A stretch of 64,000 nt of DNA from Clostridium sp. CAG:557 (GCA_000435275.1 FR883869.1:45417-109416), one strand, 5' to 3'; positions 16,203 to 24,382 are shown, counted from the stretch's first letter. Made by a program: numbers and translations. Notes: generated by a model from the letters alone, not told the origin.

Positions 16203-17109
16203 ACATATTAAAATTCTTTTCATCAAAGCCGAAATTTTTTAAAAGACCAGCTCTGTTTCGCCAATCTTCTTTAACTTTAACCCAAACTTGCAAATTAACC
16301 TTTGTATCAAAGAAATTTTCAATATCAGATCTCGCCAAAGAACCAATTTTTTTTAGCATGGTACCATGTTTGCCAATTAAAATACCTTTGTGTGTAGTTT
16401 TTTCACAATATATTGTCGCATCAATATCCATTAAGCTGCCATCACCGCGGTCACGCATTTTTTCCACACAAACCGCAACCCCATGAGGAATTTCCTTATC
16501 TACTAATTGCAAAATTTTTTCTCTGATAATTTCCGAAACAATAACGCGTTCCGGCTGGTCGGTTAAAGCATCATCCTGAAAAAAATGTCCCTCACAGGTT
16601 GCAACTTTTTTTAGCTCGCTAAGCAAAACATCCAGTCCATCGTGAGTTTTGGCCGAAATCGGAACTACTGCAGCTAAATTAATTAGTTCAGAAATTTGCG
16701 AAATTTGTTTCATTAAAACGGATTTGTCCTGCAAAACATCAATCTTATTTATGGCTAAAATCACCGGAAACTTCAAATTTTTTAACTTTTTAATTAATTT
16801 TAACTCAGAAGCTTTCAAATTTTTACCTGCTTCAACTACAAAAAGGCAACTGTCAACCGATAAAATCGAATTTTTTATAGATTTTTCCATATAATGCCCC
16901 AACTGAGTTTTTGGTGTATGAACTCCAGGTGTATCTATAAAAACAAGTTGAGTTTCAGCTTGAGTTAAAATGCCCATAATTCTGTTTCTAGTTGTTTGAG
17001 GCTTTGTCGAAACTATAGAAATTTTCTGACCAAGCAAAGCGTTCAATAAAGAAGATTTGCCAACATTAGGGACTCCAATAATCGCAATAAAAGCTGATTT
17101 ATTTCCCAT
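16201..17109 (-). CDS. era: GTPase Era
   Basis: Essential GTPase that checks the 3' end of 16S rRNA during 30S maturation. Seen: G1 GVPNVGKSSLLN, G2/G3 STKPQTTRNRI and FIDTPGVHTP, G4 NKID, G5 ISAKTHDGL, then a C-terminal KH domain (ATIYCEKTTHKGILIGKHGT, LKKIGSLARSDIENFF). 302 residues from the ATG at 17109 with an AAAGGA site; the frame extends upstream but without a better start. It follows ybeY and precedes yqzL-recO as in other Firmicutes. Confidence 0.97.
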   Translation of the reverse strand: MGNKSAFIAIIGVPNVGKSSLLNALLGQKISIVSTKPQTTRNRIMGILTQAETQLVFIDTPGVHTPKTQLGHYMEKSIKNSILSVDSCLFVVEAGKNLKASELKLIKKLKNLKFPVILAINKIDVLQDKSVLMKQISQISELINLAAVVPISAKTHDGLDVLLSELKKVATCEGHFFQDDALTDQPERVIVSEIIREKILQLVDKEIPHGVAVCVEKMRDRGDGSLMDIDATIYCEKTTHKGILIGKHGTMLKKIGSLARSDIENFFDTKVNLQVWVKVKEDWRNRAGLLKNFGFDEKNFNM

Positions 17110-17175
17110 TATTTTAAAAATTCCTTTCTCTTTTATCGTAAACTTAACAAAAATCATAAATTAAAAGAAAAACCA

Positions 17176-17202
17176 ATACATACAGCTAAAAACTGTATGT
17201 AT
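17176..17202 (-). terminator. hairpin between ybeY and era
   Basis: ATACATACAG (17176-17185) pairs with CTGTATGTAT (17193-17202). On the minus strand it is followed by GGTTTTTCTTTTAATTT, a terminator-like run, so part of the ybeY transcript may end here. Confidence 0.55.
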
Positions 17203-17235
17203 TTAAAAATTTTTCTCACCATATGTAGGCCTTAA

Positions 17236-17736
17236 TTACTTATTGTAATAGTATGAAACTCCGCCAATAAATCCCATCTTGGCCATTATTAGCTCTTCTT
17301 TATCACGCATTTTAACTTTTTCGATTCCACCATTTTCATGAACGTATCCCAATAAATGCAATACTCCATGAACAGTAAGATGGCTAATTTCTTTTTGCAA
17401 AGTATTTCCATATTTCTGTGCTTGTTCCTGAGCTTTTTCCAAAGAAATTATAACATCCCCAAGAATTTTTGCCCCCGTAGCAGGGTCTTCGTCATAAACG
17501 CCATCTTTGCCCATGGGAAACGACAAGACATCAGTCGGCACATTTTTTTGTCTGTACTTGTTATTTAACTCTCTAATTTGCTCATTATTCACAAAAGTTA
17601 TGCTAACTTCTGCAGAACTGTCAAATTCTTCCGTGCGTAAAACTGCATTGCAACAACGTCGAACTATCATGCGCAAACCTGTAGGTACCTTTACTTCTTT
17701 TTGCTTATTATTAATAATTACTTTAATCTTGTCCAT
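17236..17736 (-). CDS. ybeY: endoribonuclease YbeY
   Basis: Metal-dependent RNase needed for 16S rRNA 3'-end maturation and ribosome quality control. The zinc motif HxxxHxxGxxH is present as TVHGVLHLLGYVHENGG; most members have Asp before the last His (GYDH), here Val. Also seen: LNNKYRQKNVPTDVLSFPMG and ILGDVIISLEKAQEQA. 166 residues. First gene of the ybeY-era-recO-mutS2 operon behind a promoter at 17974-18002. Confidence 0.95.
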   Translation of the reverse strand: MDKIKVIINNKQKEVKVPTGLRMIVRRCCNAVLRTEEFDSSAEVSITFVNNEQIRELNNKYRQKNVPTDVLSFPMGKDGVYDEDPATGAKILGDVIISLEKAQEQAQKYGNTLQKEISHLTVHGVLHLLGYVHENGGIEKVKMRDKEELIMAKMGFIGGVSYYYNK

Positions 17737-17973
17737 ACAAAAATTCGCCTGCCATTAACTAAAACATTGAAAATAAAAAACAATACAATAATTAAGGCAA
17801 ACTTAACCTCCCCATGATTGCAAAAAATACAAGTCATACCAATAAATTCTTTTCGATTAACACACTAAGTAGAGTCTATTGTAAAAAAGCTCCAGCTTAA
17901 GCATAAATTTTTCAACTTTTCATTGAAATAACTTAATCATATTTTTTACTAAATTATAAATTAAATTTAGTTT

Positions 17974-18002
17974 ATTATATCACAAAAATTTAAAGATGTC
18001 AT
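17974..18002 (-). promoter_or_regulatory. sigma-A promoter of the ybeY operon
   Basis: On the minus strand ATGACA and TATAAT are separated by 17 nt. It is the only good promoter between yqfD and ybeY. Confidence 0.65.
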
Positions 18003-18054
18003 TAAAAAAAGTATATTTTTTTATTTTTGTAAAAGCTTACAATAATTCTATATC

Positions 18055-18081
18055 AAAAAGCGGCTAATTTTTAGCACTTTT
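18055..18081 (-). terminator. possible weak terminator after yqfD
   Basis: GCTAA (18063-18067) pairs with TTAGC (18071-18075), with further A/T pairing outside, and a T5 run follows on the minus strand directly after the yqfD stop. The stem is short and interrupted. Confidence 0.3.
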
Positions 18082-18085
18082 ACAT

Positions 18086-19273
18086 CTAATTTTCTAAAAA
18101 TATCTCTTCCTGCACGGCTATATTCTCTTCACAAACATAATTGGCAATCACAATTGCTCTACCATTTTCTACTTTTTCTTTTTTGTCTTTACTTATTATT
18201 TTAACATCTTTTAACATTTCCTTTTCTTCGCTTTCCAATTCTTCATTAGCTTTTAACAATGCATCGTCGCCTGATAAAACTATCTTTTTGTCACAAATTT
18301 GTGTCCAAACTTCTTTATAATAGCTAATTGGTAAATTTACCCCCAAAATATTAATATTATTCACTTGTACACTTTTTTCATAATCTTTTTCTGGAGCAGA
18401 GATCAAAGTTAAAGGCAATTCTAGCCCAAAAAGCTTGAGCCTTTTTCGAACCACAGTCTTTCCTGTACTTTGTCTTTCTGTTTGACATAAATCCATTTCT
18501 TTTTTTAATTCATGTTTTGTCAATGCAAACACTTTTCCGTCTGCATGCCGTACATTACACACCCCAAAATCATCTTCCACAAAACCATTTATTAAAAGCT
18601 GCCCTTTAATTACTGCATCTCCATATTTTACCTCCGGAGTTCCCTGATAAATTTCCATTCGTGTTATCTGTCCATCGCTGTTTGATTTTACATTGCACGG
18701 TGCTGTTTTGGGAATTATTTGGGGTGGAATTACTCTCTCTTTTAGCTCAAAGCTGAGAGTGCTTCCTTTTATGTTCACTGAAACCCACGCTATATTGTCA
18801 AAATTTTTCATTATTGTCTTTTCAAGCATAGGGGTATCTATCTCACTCTTCAACGTTCCTGCACTTACTCCTAATCCACCTATCAAATTACTTAGTTCAT
18901 TCTTATCGAGTGTTGTCGCACCTTGCACGTCTATTGACCATATGTATAGCGAAAGAAAATATAAAGTCAGGCCAAAGCACAGTATTCCCACAAAAATACC
19001 TTTTCTTTTTTTATATTTGCGCACAAAAAAAGGAAAACCATGCTTTTCTTTAATCTTAATTTTTATTCCAGACTTCTTCGAAATTCTTCTAAGCGCCTTG
19101 TATTCGGAAGCCATAGTTGAACAGTAAAGAACCGCGCCTTGTCTTTTTATATTAAAAAGACTTACCCCAGCTTTCGCAGATAAATTTATAAACCGTTCCG
19201 GAAATGCTCCACTCGCCGTAAAAATTACATATCCCCACAAAAATCTTATTATTTTGAGCAAAACTTTCACCAC
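18086..19273 (-). CDS. yqfD: sporulation protein YqfD
   Basis: Conserved membrane protein of endospore formers, made in the mother cell and needed for efficient sporulation; exact role unresolved. Seen: N-terminal LWGYVIFTASGAFPERFINL, a basic stretch, one membrane helix (about residues 93-112, IFVGILCFGLTLYFLSLYIW), SIDVQGATTLDKNEL, then a long outer domain with WVSVNIKGSTLSFELKER and KYGDAVIKGQLLI. 395 residues, normal. The GTG start follows the yqfC stop directly (TAG then GTG GTG), so translation is coupled; no separate ribosome site is evident. Confidence 0.93.
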   Translation of the reverse strand: MVKVLLKIIRFLWGYVIFTASGAFPERFINLSAKAGVSLFNIKRQGAVLYCSTMASEYKALRRISKKSGIKIKIKEKHGFPFFVRKYKKRKGIFVGILCFGLTLYFLSLYIWSIDVQGATTLDKNELSNLIGGLGVSAGTLKSEIDTPMLEKTIMKNFDNIAWVSVNIKGSTLSFELKERVIPPQIIPKTAPCNVKSNSDGQITRMEIYQGTPEVKYGDAVIKGQLLINGFVEDDFGVCNVRHADGKVFALTKHELKKEMDLCQTERQSTGKTVVRKRLKLFGLELPLTLISAPEKDYEKSVQVNNINILGVNLPISYYKEVWTQICDKKIVLSGDDALLKANEELESEEKEMLKDVKIISKDKKEKVENGRAIVIANYVCEENIAVQEEIFLEN

Positions 19274-19570
19274 CTAAGTTATAAATTCTATCGACGTTAT
19301 AAATCCTTGAACTATTAATGAATCCGGTGTGAGGCATTTTATTGATAAATTTCGTCCCAAAAACGATGTCACCATTTTCCCAGTATTTATCCGAATTATA
19401 TTTTCATCGTACTGTAAAATGCCTTTGCAGCCCTCTATCGAAACTTCTCGGTTTGAATTCATCTCAAAATGTGCACAATTAGGCATTGCACCTGCTGGCA
19501 TCTGCATTTTAGATACTACCGATTGCAATTTTTCTGTACTTTTATGCTTGTTTTTTCTTCTTCCAAGCAA
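19274..19570 (-). CDS. yqfC: sporulation protein YqfC
   Basis: 98-residue sporulation protein always paired with yqfD. Seen: basic N-terminus LGRRKNKHKS, then the YqfC domain with REVSIEGCKGILQYDENIIR and GRNLSIKCLTPDSLIVQGFI. The start is a TTG 8 nt after AAGGAGG. It is transcribed away from ylbJ, another sporulation gene, across a 114-nt gap that probably holds both promoters. Confidence 0.93.
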   Translation of the reverse strand: MLGRRKNKHKSTEKLQSVVSKMQMPAGAMPNCAHFEMNSNREVSIEGCKGILQYDENIIRINTGKMVTSFLGRNLSIKCLTPDSLIVQGFITSIEFIT

Positions 19571-19684
19571 TTAAAATTCCTCCTTAAACTCAGTTTAAAA
19601 TTCTTTTGCGCACCTTTACAATAAATTATGCTGCAAATTCAATAAAAATCACAAAACTACATATATATTATCGGAGGTGCAATT

Positions 19685-20866
19685 ATGCTAAAAAATTTTT
19701 CAAAAAAATCTTACACAAATCTGATAAAAAACATGATATTATTTTCATTCATCGCATTTTTATGCTCAATTATTATAATATTGCCTCAAGCCTCTGCTAG
19801 TGGTGTCATAACAGGATTAAAGTTTTGCTCCGAAATTTTAGTCCCATCATTATTTCCGTTTATGGTTCTATCTTCGCTTATTGTCAAGACCGGCATTTCT
19901 GAAAAACTAGGCAAAGTTTTTTCACCTGCTGTAAAAAATATTTTTCACCTGCCAAGCTGCACCGCTGCAACAATTATTTTAAGCTTAATAGGAGGTTATC
20001 CTACCGGTGCGATCGGCGTAAATGAACTTTATTTGCAAAAAAAAATAACTCAAAAACAGGCCGAGCAAATGCTTTTATTCACCGTATGCGCCGGCCCTGC
20101 CTTCGTTTTAAATGCTGTCTGCTCGCACTTTTCAAACAACAAAATTATCGGACCATTTGTCCTTACTTCGCAAATTATCTCTGCTATATTTTTAGGTGCA
20201 ATTTCTGGAATTTTTTACAAAGGAAACACGTCAAAGGTTGAAAATAATCCAAAACCTCAGCAATGTTCTTTATCCACCGCTTTGGTTAAATCCTGTTTGG
20301 ATGCCGCCAACGCTATGTTTAACATGTGTGCTTTTGTAATTTTATTTTCCGCACTACTAAACATCATAAACCAGTCCTTTTTCATTGATATAATTTTCAA
20401 AATTTTTGATTTTTTTAATATTTCAGCGTCAATAATAAATATTATAATCCCAGTTATTCTAGAGGTTACCAATGGCTGCGTTGCAATAATAAATAATCGC
20501 GCTCCCACAGAACTGCTGGCATTTGCCATTGGCTGGGCTGGCATTTGCGTGCATTTTCAAATTTTTTCTATAACTGAGACCATCAAATTTTCTAAAGCTA
20601 AGTTTATTTTATGCAGAGCTATTCATGGTGTTTTATCTACAATAATAACTCATTTTTTATTCTTGTTCTTTAGCGCAAACTCAGCCTCATCCGCCATTAA
20701 GCTAATCTACTCTTCCAAGACTGCCGACTGCTATTTTTCAAAAGGCAGCGTTGCTCTCGTGATTTTATGTATAATTTTTCTTTTTACCGTCACTTCTAAA
20801 AATCCTCGGAGGTCTAATTTTGAAAGAAATAAAAAAAGAAAGTCTGAAAATATTTGCAAAAAGTAA
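19685..20866 (+). CDS. ylbJ: sporulation integral membrane protein YlbJ
   Basis: Polytopic membrane protein required for spore cortex formation in B. subtilis, with a nucleoside-recognition (gate-like) fold. Seen: SGVITGLKFCSEILVPSLFP, LSLIGGYPTGAIGVNEL, LFTVCAGPAFVLNAVC and LEVTNGCVAI, all YlbJ landmarks, among about 9-10 hydrophobic helices. 393 residues, normal. A TCGGAGGTG site lies just before the ATG. Its last 47 nt overlap the next gene. Confidence 0.93.
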   Translation: MLKNFSKKSYTNLIKNMILFSFIAFLCSIIIILPQASASGVITGLKFCSEILVPSLFPFMVLSSLIVKTGISEKLGKVFSPAVKNIFHLPSCTAATIILSLIGGYPTGAIGVNELYLQKKITQKQAEQMLLFTVCAGPAFVLNAVCSHFSNNKIIGPFVLTSQIISAIFLGAISGIFYKGNTSKVENNPKPQQCSLSTALVKSCLDAANAMFNMCAFVILFSALLNIINQSFFIDIIFKIFDFFNISASIINIIIPVILEVTNGCVAIINNRAPTELLAFAIGWAGICVHFQIFSITETIKFSKAKFILCRAIHGVLSTIITHFLFLFFSANSASSAIKLIYSSKTADCYFSKGSVALVILCIIFLFTVTSKNPRRSNFERNKKRKSENICKK

Positions 20867-21689
20867 TTTAAAAAATTTAATTTTAATTTTGTTTATAAGA
20901 ATCTTCATAAATTTTTTGTTATTTTTTTTAGTTTCTTTGACGGCTTATTCATTCTCCAATCAAATGTTACCCTCAAAAAGCATTTTCTATTCTTTTCTTT
21001 CCCCTATTTCTGTTGCAAAAAATTTAGACTACCTTCCTCTTCGTCCCATCCTCATTTTCACTCTGTTTTACGCAACAATTATGTTTATACCGTTAAAAAT
21101 GGGCATTTATCTGTGGTTTTCTAAAATAAAAAAAGACAATAAGACTTCACTTCTTATCATCTTTCATTACTACAAAAATTTGAAACTTTTCATCAAATCT
21201 ATATCGTTCGAGTTTATAATTTTTTTTAATTCAATTTTTAACTTTATTTTATGCTTTGTTCCAACCGTTGGCACATTTATCTTTGTGTGCCTTAAAACTT
21301 ACGATCTTTCTACAGAATTTCAAATTCTTATAAGGATTTTGATTTTATTTTCTGCTATAACAATTTTAATTGGAATGCTTTTTTTCTTCAAAATGCAAAT
21401 TTCTCATACTGCGGCAAAATTTATATTTGTCCAAAACGGCCCCGAAAACATTTTCTCAATTATTAAAATCTCAAATTTTTTAATTCACAGTAATAACAGA
21501 GAATTTAAAAAATTCTTACTTTCCTTTTGGAGTCACCTGATTTTATGTTTTTTTATCATTCCAATTCCATTCGTCTTTGCATATTTTCAAATGTGCATGC
21601 TTGAATTTACAAAAAAAATAACTTACAAACAAAATCAAGGGATCGTAGCGATCCCTTTAACACAAAAAGTTATTGATATTAATTTATAA
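20820..21689 (+). CDS. polytopic membrane protein, unknown
   Basis: 289-residue protein with about five or six hydrophobic segments (ILILFIRIFINFLLFFLV, ILIFTLFYATIMFI, FIIFFNSIFNFILCFV, ILILFSAITILIGMLFF, LILCFFIIPIPFVFAY). It is very Phe/Ile/Lys-rich, and I recognise no family. The start is the TTG at 20820, 7 nt after GGAGG, inside the 3' end of ylbJ; the 47-nt overlap implies coupled translation and perhaps a sporulation role. The codons near the end contain a perfect 9-bp hairpin. Confidence 0.7.
   Translation: MKEIKKESLKIFAKSNLKNLILILFIRIFINFLLFFLVSLTAYSFSNQMLPSKSIFYSFLSPISVAKNLDYLPLRPILIFTLFYATIMFIPLKMGIYLWFSKIKKDNKTSLLIIFHYYKNLKLFIKSISFEFIIFFNSIFNFILCFVPTVGTFIFVCLKTYDLSTEFQILIRILILFSAITILIGMLFFFKMQISHTAAKFIFVQNGPENIFSIIKISNFLIHSNNREFKKFLLSFWSHLILCFFIIPIPFVFAYFQMCMLEFTKKITYKQNQGIVAIPLTQKVIDINL
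21637..21657 (+). terminator. hairpin inside the 3' end of the 20820 gene
   Basis: AAGGGATCG (21637-21645) and CGATCCCTT (21649-21657) pair exactly around a TAG loop, 32 nt before the stop codon. It is followed by only a short T-run. It may be a terminator embedded in coding sequence or an mRNA stability element. Confidence 0.4.
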
Positions 21690-21692
21690 TTA

Positions 21693-21932
21693 TTATGCCT
21701 TTAACTCTGATATACAATTTTTGCAAATGCACTGACCTTTAAACTCGACAACATCATCGCAAGAACCGCAAAAACTGCAGGCAAACTGATGTTTAGTCAG
21801 CACAATATTTTCTCCGTCAACATATATTTCAAGTTTGTCTTTCTTGTTGATATTCATAGTTTTTCTTAGTTCCATTGGTAATACAATTCTTCCGAGTTCA
21901 TCAATTGAGCGTACTATACCAGTAGATTTCAT
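21693..21932 (-). CDS. AbrB/SpoVT-family transcriptional regulator
   Basis: 79-residue DNA-binding protein. The N-terminal swapped-hairpin AbrB domain is clear: GIVRSIDELGRIVLPMELRK, TMNINKKDKLEIYVDGENIV. The C-terminus carries two CxxC pairs (residues about 52-75) that should form a small zinc ribbon, a variant common in Clostridia. AbrB proteins are transition-state regulators of stationary-phase and sporulation genes, which fits its surroundings. It has its own consensus promoter. Confidence 0.93.
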   Translation of the reverse strand: MKSTGIVRSIDELGRIVLPMELRKTMNINKKDKLEIYVDGENIVLTKHQFACSFCGSCDDVVEFKGQCICKNCISELKA

Positions 21933-21991
21933 TTAGCACTATCCTTTCTGTAACTGTCGATTTTCATCGCAAATGTTTATTTCTTACATCA

Positions 21992-22020
21992 ATAATACTA
22001 TTTTCTTACAAATTTGTCAA
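21992..22020 (-). promoter_or_regulatory. sigma-A promoter of the AbrB-family gene
   Basis: On the minus strand TTGACA and TATTAT are separated by 17 nt, about 60 nt before the start codon. Confidence 0.8.
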
Positions 22021-22051
22021 ATATATTTTTTAATGTAATTTTTGGAAATTA

Positions 22052-22081
22052 TCATATTTTAAAATACGCCCTGAATATATA
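22052..22081 (+). promoter_or_regulatory. possible sigma-E promoter of spmA
   Basis: TCATATT matches the sigma-E -35 consensus (KMATATT). AATATATA, 15 nt later, matches five of eight positions of CATACAHT. spmA of B. subtilis is a sigma-E gene, so the placement is sensible; the -10 match is modest. Confidence 0.4.
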
Positions 22082-22111
22082 TTTTTTGTATAAAAATAAA
22101 GCGGTGATTTT

Positions 22112-22681
22112 ATGTTAAATTACATCTGGGGCTCAATAATTTTAGTTAGCATAGCATGTGCTGTTTTTACTGGAAACATCGAGCCACTTTCTTCATCAAT
22201 AATGTCCGGTGCTTCTGATGCGATAAATTTAATTATCACTATGGCTGGCATGATGAGTTTATGGACAGGACTTTTAAAAATAGCCGAAGAAGGTGGTCTT
22301 ACAACCATACTTGCGAAACTTTTTAAACCAATTCTCAAACATTTATTCAAAGATTGCCCTGAAGACAGTCCGGCTATGCGTGCCATATGTATGAATATCA
22401 CTGCCAACATTTTGGGACTTGGAAATGCCGCGACCCCCATGGGAATTTCCGCCATGAAAGAACTAAACAAGCTCAATAAAACCCCAGGTGTCTCCAGTAA
22501 CAGTATGGTTACTTTTGTCGTAATGAACACTGCTTCAATTCAGCTTATTCCAACAATGATGTCAATTTTGCGACAAAAATACGGCTCAGCGTCCCCGTTC
22601 GACGTCATTCCGGCTATTTGGATTTCTTCTGTAACCGCTTTACTTGTTGGAATAGCTTTAACAAAAGTCTTCGAAAAGTGA
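22112..22681 (+). CDS. spmA: spore maturation protein A
   Basis: Membrane protein of the nucleoside-recognition family, needed with SpmB for spore core dehydration and heat resistance. Seen: MLNYIWGSIILVSI, IMSGASDAINLIITMAGMM, LWTGLLKIAEEGGL, NILGLGNAATPMGISAMKEL and MNTASIQLIPTMMSILR. 189 residues, normal, with about four membrane helices. spmB follows after 12 nt. Confidence 0.95.
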   Translation: MLNYIWGSIILVSIACAVFTGNIEPLSSSIMSGASDAINLIITMAGMMSLWTGLLKIAEEGGLTTILAKLFKPILKHLFKDCPEDSPAMRAICMNITANILGLGNAATPMGISAMKELNKLNKTPGVSSNSMVTFVVMNTASIQLIPTMMSILRQKYGSASPFDVIPAIWISSVTALLVGIALTKVFEK

Positions 22682-22693
22682 GGATTTTGTAAT

Positions 22694-23215
22694 TTGAATA
22701 CTTTTAGTTTTTACATTATGCCTTGTGTTGTAGGATTTATTATAATGTTTGGCATTTTAAAAAAAGTTCCTTTATTTGATGCATTTATCTCTGGTGCCAA
22801 GGACGGTTTTTCTTCAACTTTTTCTATTGCGCCTTCATTAATTGGCCTAATTGTTGCTGTATCCATGTTAAAGGCTTCCGGTGCACTCGACATCATAACT
22901 TATTTGCTTTCTCCTCTTGGAATTTTAATTGCCATTCCTAAAGAAACTATTCCGCTCATGCTTCTTCGGCCAATTTCTGGCAGCGGCTCTCTGGCTCTCG
23001 TCGATTCTATTTTTAAATCTTATGGTCCAGACAGCTTTCCTGGACGAGTTGCTTCCGTAATGATGGGCTCTACTGAAACTACTTTTTACGCCATTGCGGT
23101 TTATTTCGGTGCAGTAGGAATAAAAAATACACGTCATACTGTACCCACCGCTTTAATCGCAGATTTTACCAGCTTTATTATGTCTGTTCTCATGGTAAAA
23201 ACACTCTTAAATTAG
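22694..23215 (+). CDS. spmB: spore maturation protein B
   Basis: Partner of SpmA in core dehydration of the spore; integral membrane, gate-type domain. Seen: AFISGAKDGFSSTFSIAPSL, LMLLRPISGSGSLALVDSIF, PGRVASVMMGSTETTFYAIA and YFGAVGIKNTRHTVPTALIA. 173 residues. The start is a TTG behind GTGAGG. Together with spmA it forms a two-gene unit. Confidence 0.95.
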   Translation: MNTFSFYIMPCVVGFIIMFGILKKVPLFDAFISGAKDGFSSTFSIAPSLIGLIVAVSMLKASGALDIITYLLSPLGILIAIPKETIPLMLLRPISGSGSLALVDSIFKSYGPDSFPGRVASVMMGSTETTFYAIAVYFGAVGIKNTRHTVPTALIADFTSFIMSVLMVKTLLN

Positions 23216-23342
23216 TATTATCATTTTTTACATAATTTTAATCTTTTATTTATCTATGATCAAAGCTTAATATTGGATATTTCACAAAATTCACTATAAA
23301 AACATGTATATAATAAACTTTCACATAAAAAATTTTTTGACC

Positions 23343-23371
23343 TTGCAACATGAAAAAATTTGTAATATAAT
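23343..23371 (+). promoter_or_regulatory. sigma-A promoter of the coiled-coil envelope gene
   Basis: TTGCAA and a consensus TATAAT are separated by exactly 17 nt. The start codon is 31 nt downstream, behind AGGAGGTG. Confidence 0.85.
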
Positions 23372-23401
23372 GTAAATATAATTTTTTAGGAGGTGAATTT
23401 T

Positions 23402-23959
23402 ATGAATAAGAAAATCGGTTCTCTTTTGTTAGCATTTGCTTTACCTTTAACATCTTGCAACTTTAACACTTGTTCCGCTTATGATTATCAATACTATGAA
23501 AGTGGTTCTTTTTCCTATGCTCAAAAAAGAGAGTTGGAAGAAGAAATTAAAAGATTACAGCATTCTGTAGATAATCTAGAAAAAGAAAAAGAAATTAAAC
23601 ATCTGCAAGAAAAACTTCAATATTTACAAAAAGGTCACAAAAACCAAAAGAATTCTTCTTTTTGGGCTTCAACAAAACGTACATTCAAAAATTTTTTCTC
23701 TACTAAGTTAGGTGCATTTGGCAGCACTTGTGCAACAGTTGGTCTCTTGGTTACTTTGGCTCTTGCTTACACGAGTGGTTTTGCTATATTTGAATGCCAT
23801 AATGATGACAAATGCCATTTTAATGACAAATCATTCTGGAAAAAATTTAACACAGATACCTTTAAAAATTCTTTTTCTTATTTATTTAAGATTTTCACTG
23901 AATGTATGAAAAATGTACGTTCTGTAAATGTCAATGTTAATTCAGATGACGAAGATTAA
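23402..23959 (+). CDS. putative envelope protein with coiled coil, unknown
   Basis: 185 residues from the ATG behind a consensus AGGAGGTG. An N-terminal signal (KKIGSLLLAFALPLTSCN) contains LTSC, which fits a lipobox; a non-lipid signal peptide is the alternative. Then a Tyr-rich bit, a Lys/Glu coiled coil (about 40-80), a basic stretch, one membrane helix (about 104-125), a Cys/His patch (CHNDDKCHFND) and an acidic end (DSDDED-like). Not a family I recognise. A strong promoter and terminator flank it, so it is a single-gene transcript next to the Nif11-leader gene. Confidence 0.7.
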   Translation: MNKKIGSLLLAFALPLTSCNFNTCSAYDYQYYESGSFSYAQKRELEEEIKRLQHSVDNLEKEKEIKHLQEKLQYLQKGHKNQKNSSFWASTKRTFKNFFSTKLGAFGSTCATVGLLVTLALAYTSGFAIFECHNDDKCHFNDKSFWKKFNTDTFKNSFSYLFKIFTECMKNVRSVNVNVNSDDED

Positions 23960-23961
23960 TA

Positions 23962-24007
23962 AAAAAACGCCTTGATTCATTTTAAACAAGGCGTTTTTTG
24001 TTTTTTT
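23962..24007. terminator. bidirectional terminator
   Basis: AAAAAACGCCTTG (23962-23974) pairs with CAAGGCGTTTTTT (23987-23999), with T-runs in both directions, between the converging envelope gene and Nif11-leader gene. Confidence 0.9.
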
Positions 24008-24008
24008 A

Positions 24009-24275
24009 TTAAAGTGTAATTATAGTTGTTGGAACGCTGCCTATCCCAATTTCCGTCGCGTTAATATTGGCTCCTCCTGCAACATTAGCTAGCGCATCTT
24101 CAGCAAGCGCCCCTTTTCCATTTTTACAAAACAGCTTATATGCTTTCTCAAAACAGCCGGAACCAAATTTTATCCCATGTTTCTCTGCTAGCCTTGTAAA
24201 TTCGAATTCATCCTTACACTTACTTGCCTCTTTTACAAACTCCGGTTTTTTTATTTTAAACTCTTGCAAATCCAT
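24009..24275 (-). CDS. Nif11-leader-type peptide precursor (RiPP-like)
   Basis: 88-residue precursor-like peptide. Residues 1-68 look like a Nif11-type leader: helical DLQEFKIKKPEFVKEASKC and DEFEFTRLAEKHGIKFG, ending EDALANVAGG at a double-glycine cleavage motif. The 20-residue core ANINATEIGIGSVPTTIITL has one Ser and four Thr but no Cys, so thioether (lanthionine) chemistry is excluded in the core itself. No modifying enzyme, protease-exporter or other RiPP gene is nearby. The start is the ATG at 24275 with AAAGGAGG; an upstream ATG has none. It has a consensus promoter and terminator. Confidence 0.8.
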   Translation of the reverse strand: MDLQEFKIKKPEFVKEASKCKDEFEFTRLAEKHGIKFGSGCFEKAYKLFCKNGKGALAEDALANVAGGANINATEIGIGSVPTTIITL

Positions 24276-24321
24276 AATTACGTCCTCCTTTAATCTTTTT
24301 AGAATAGTTTTATACATTTAA

Positions 24322-24350
24322 ATTGTACACAAATTTTCTAATTTTGTCAA
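24322..24350 (-). promoter_or_regulatory. sigma-A promoter of the Nif11-leader gene
   Basis: On the minus strand a consensus TTGACA and TACAAT are separated by 17 nt, about 47 nt before the start codon. Confidence 0.85.
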
Positions 24351-24382
24351 TAGATTTGTGAAAAATAAGTTATTCTAAATTA

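Larger units (their letters stand above)
17737..18085. other. long leader region; usual place of phoH
   Basis: About 350 nt without a supported gene. It holds the ybeY promoter (17974-18002) and a leader of roughly 230 nt that shows no riboswitch I recognise. In many Firmicutes phoH lies between yqfD and ybeY; no remnant of it is visible. Confidence 0.5.

Noticed and set aside
17718..17837. 39-codon frame (MTCIFCNHGEV...) in the ybeY leader
   Set aside because: Hydrophobic and in a tempting leader-peptide position, but it has no ribosome site and runs into ybeY.
22120..22530. 136-codon open frame on the minus strand
   Set aside because: Antisense shadow of spmA.
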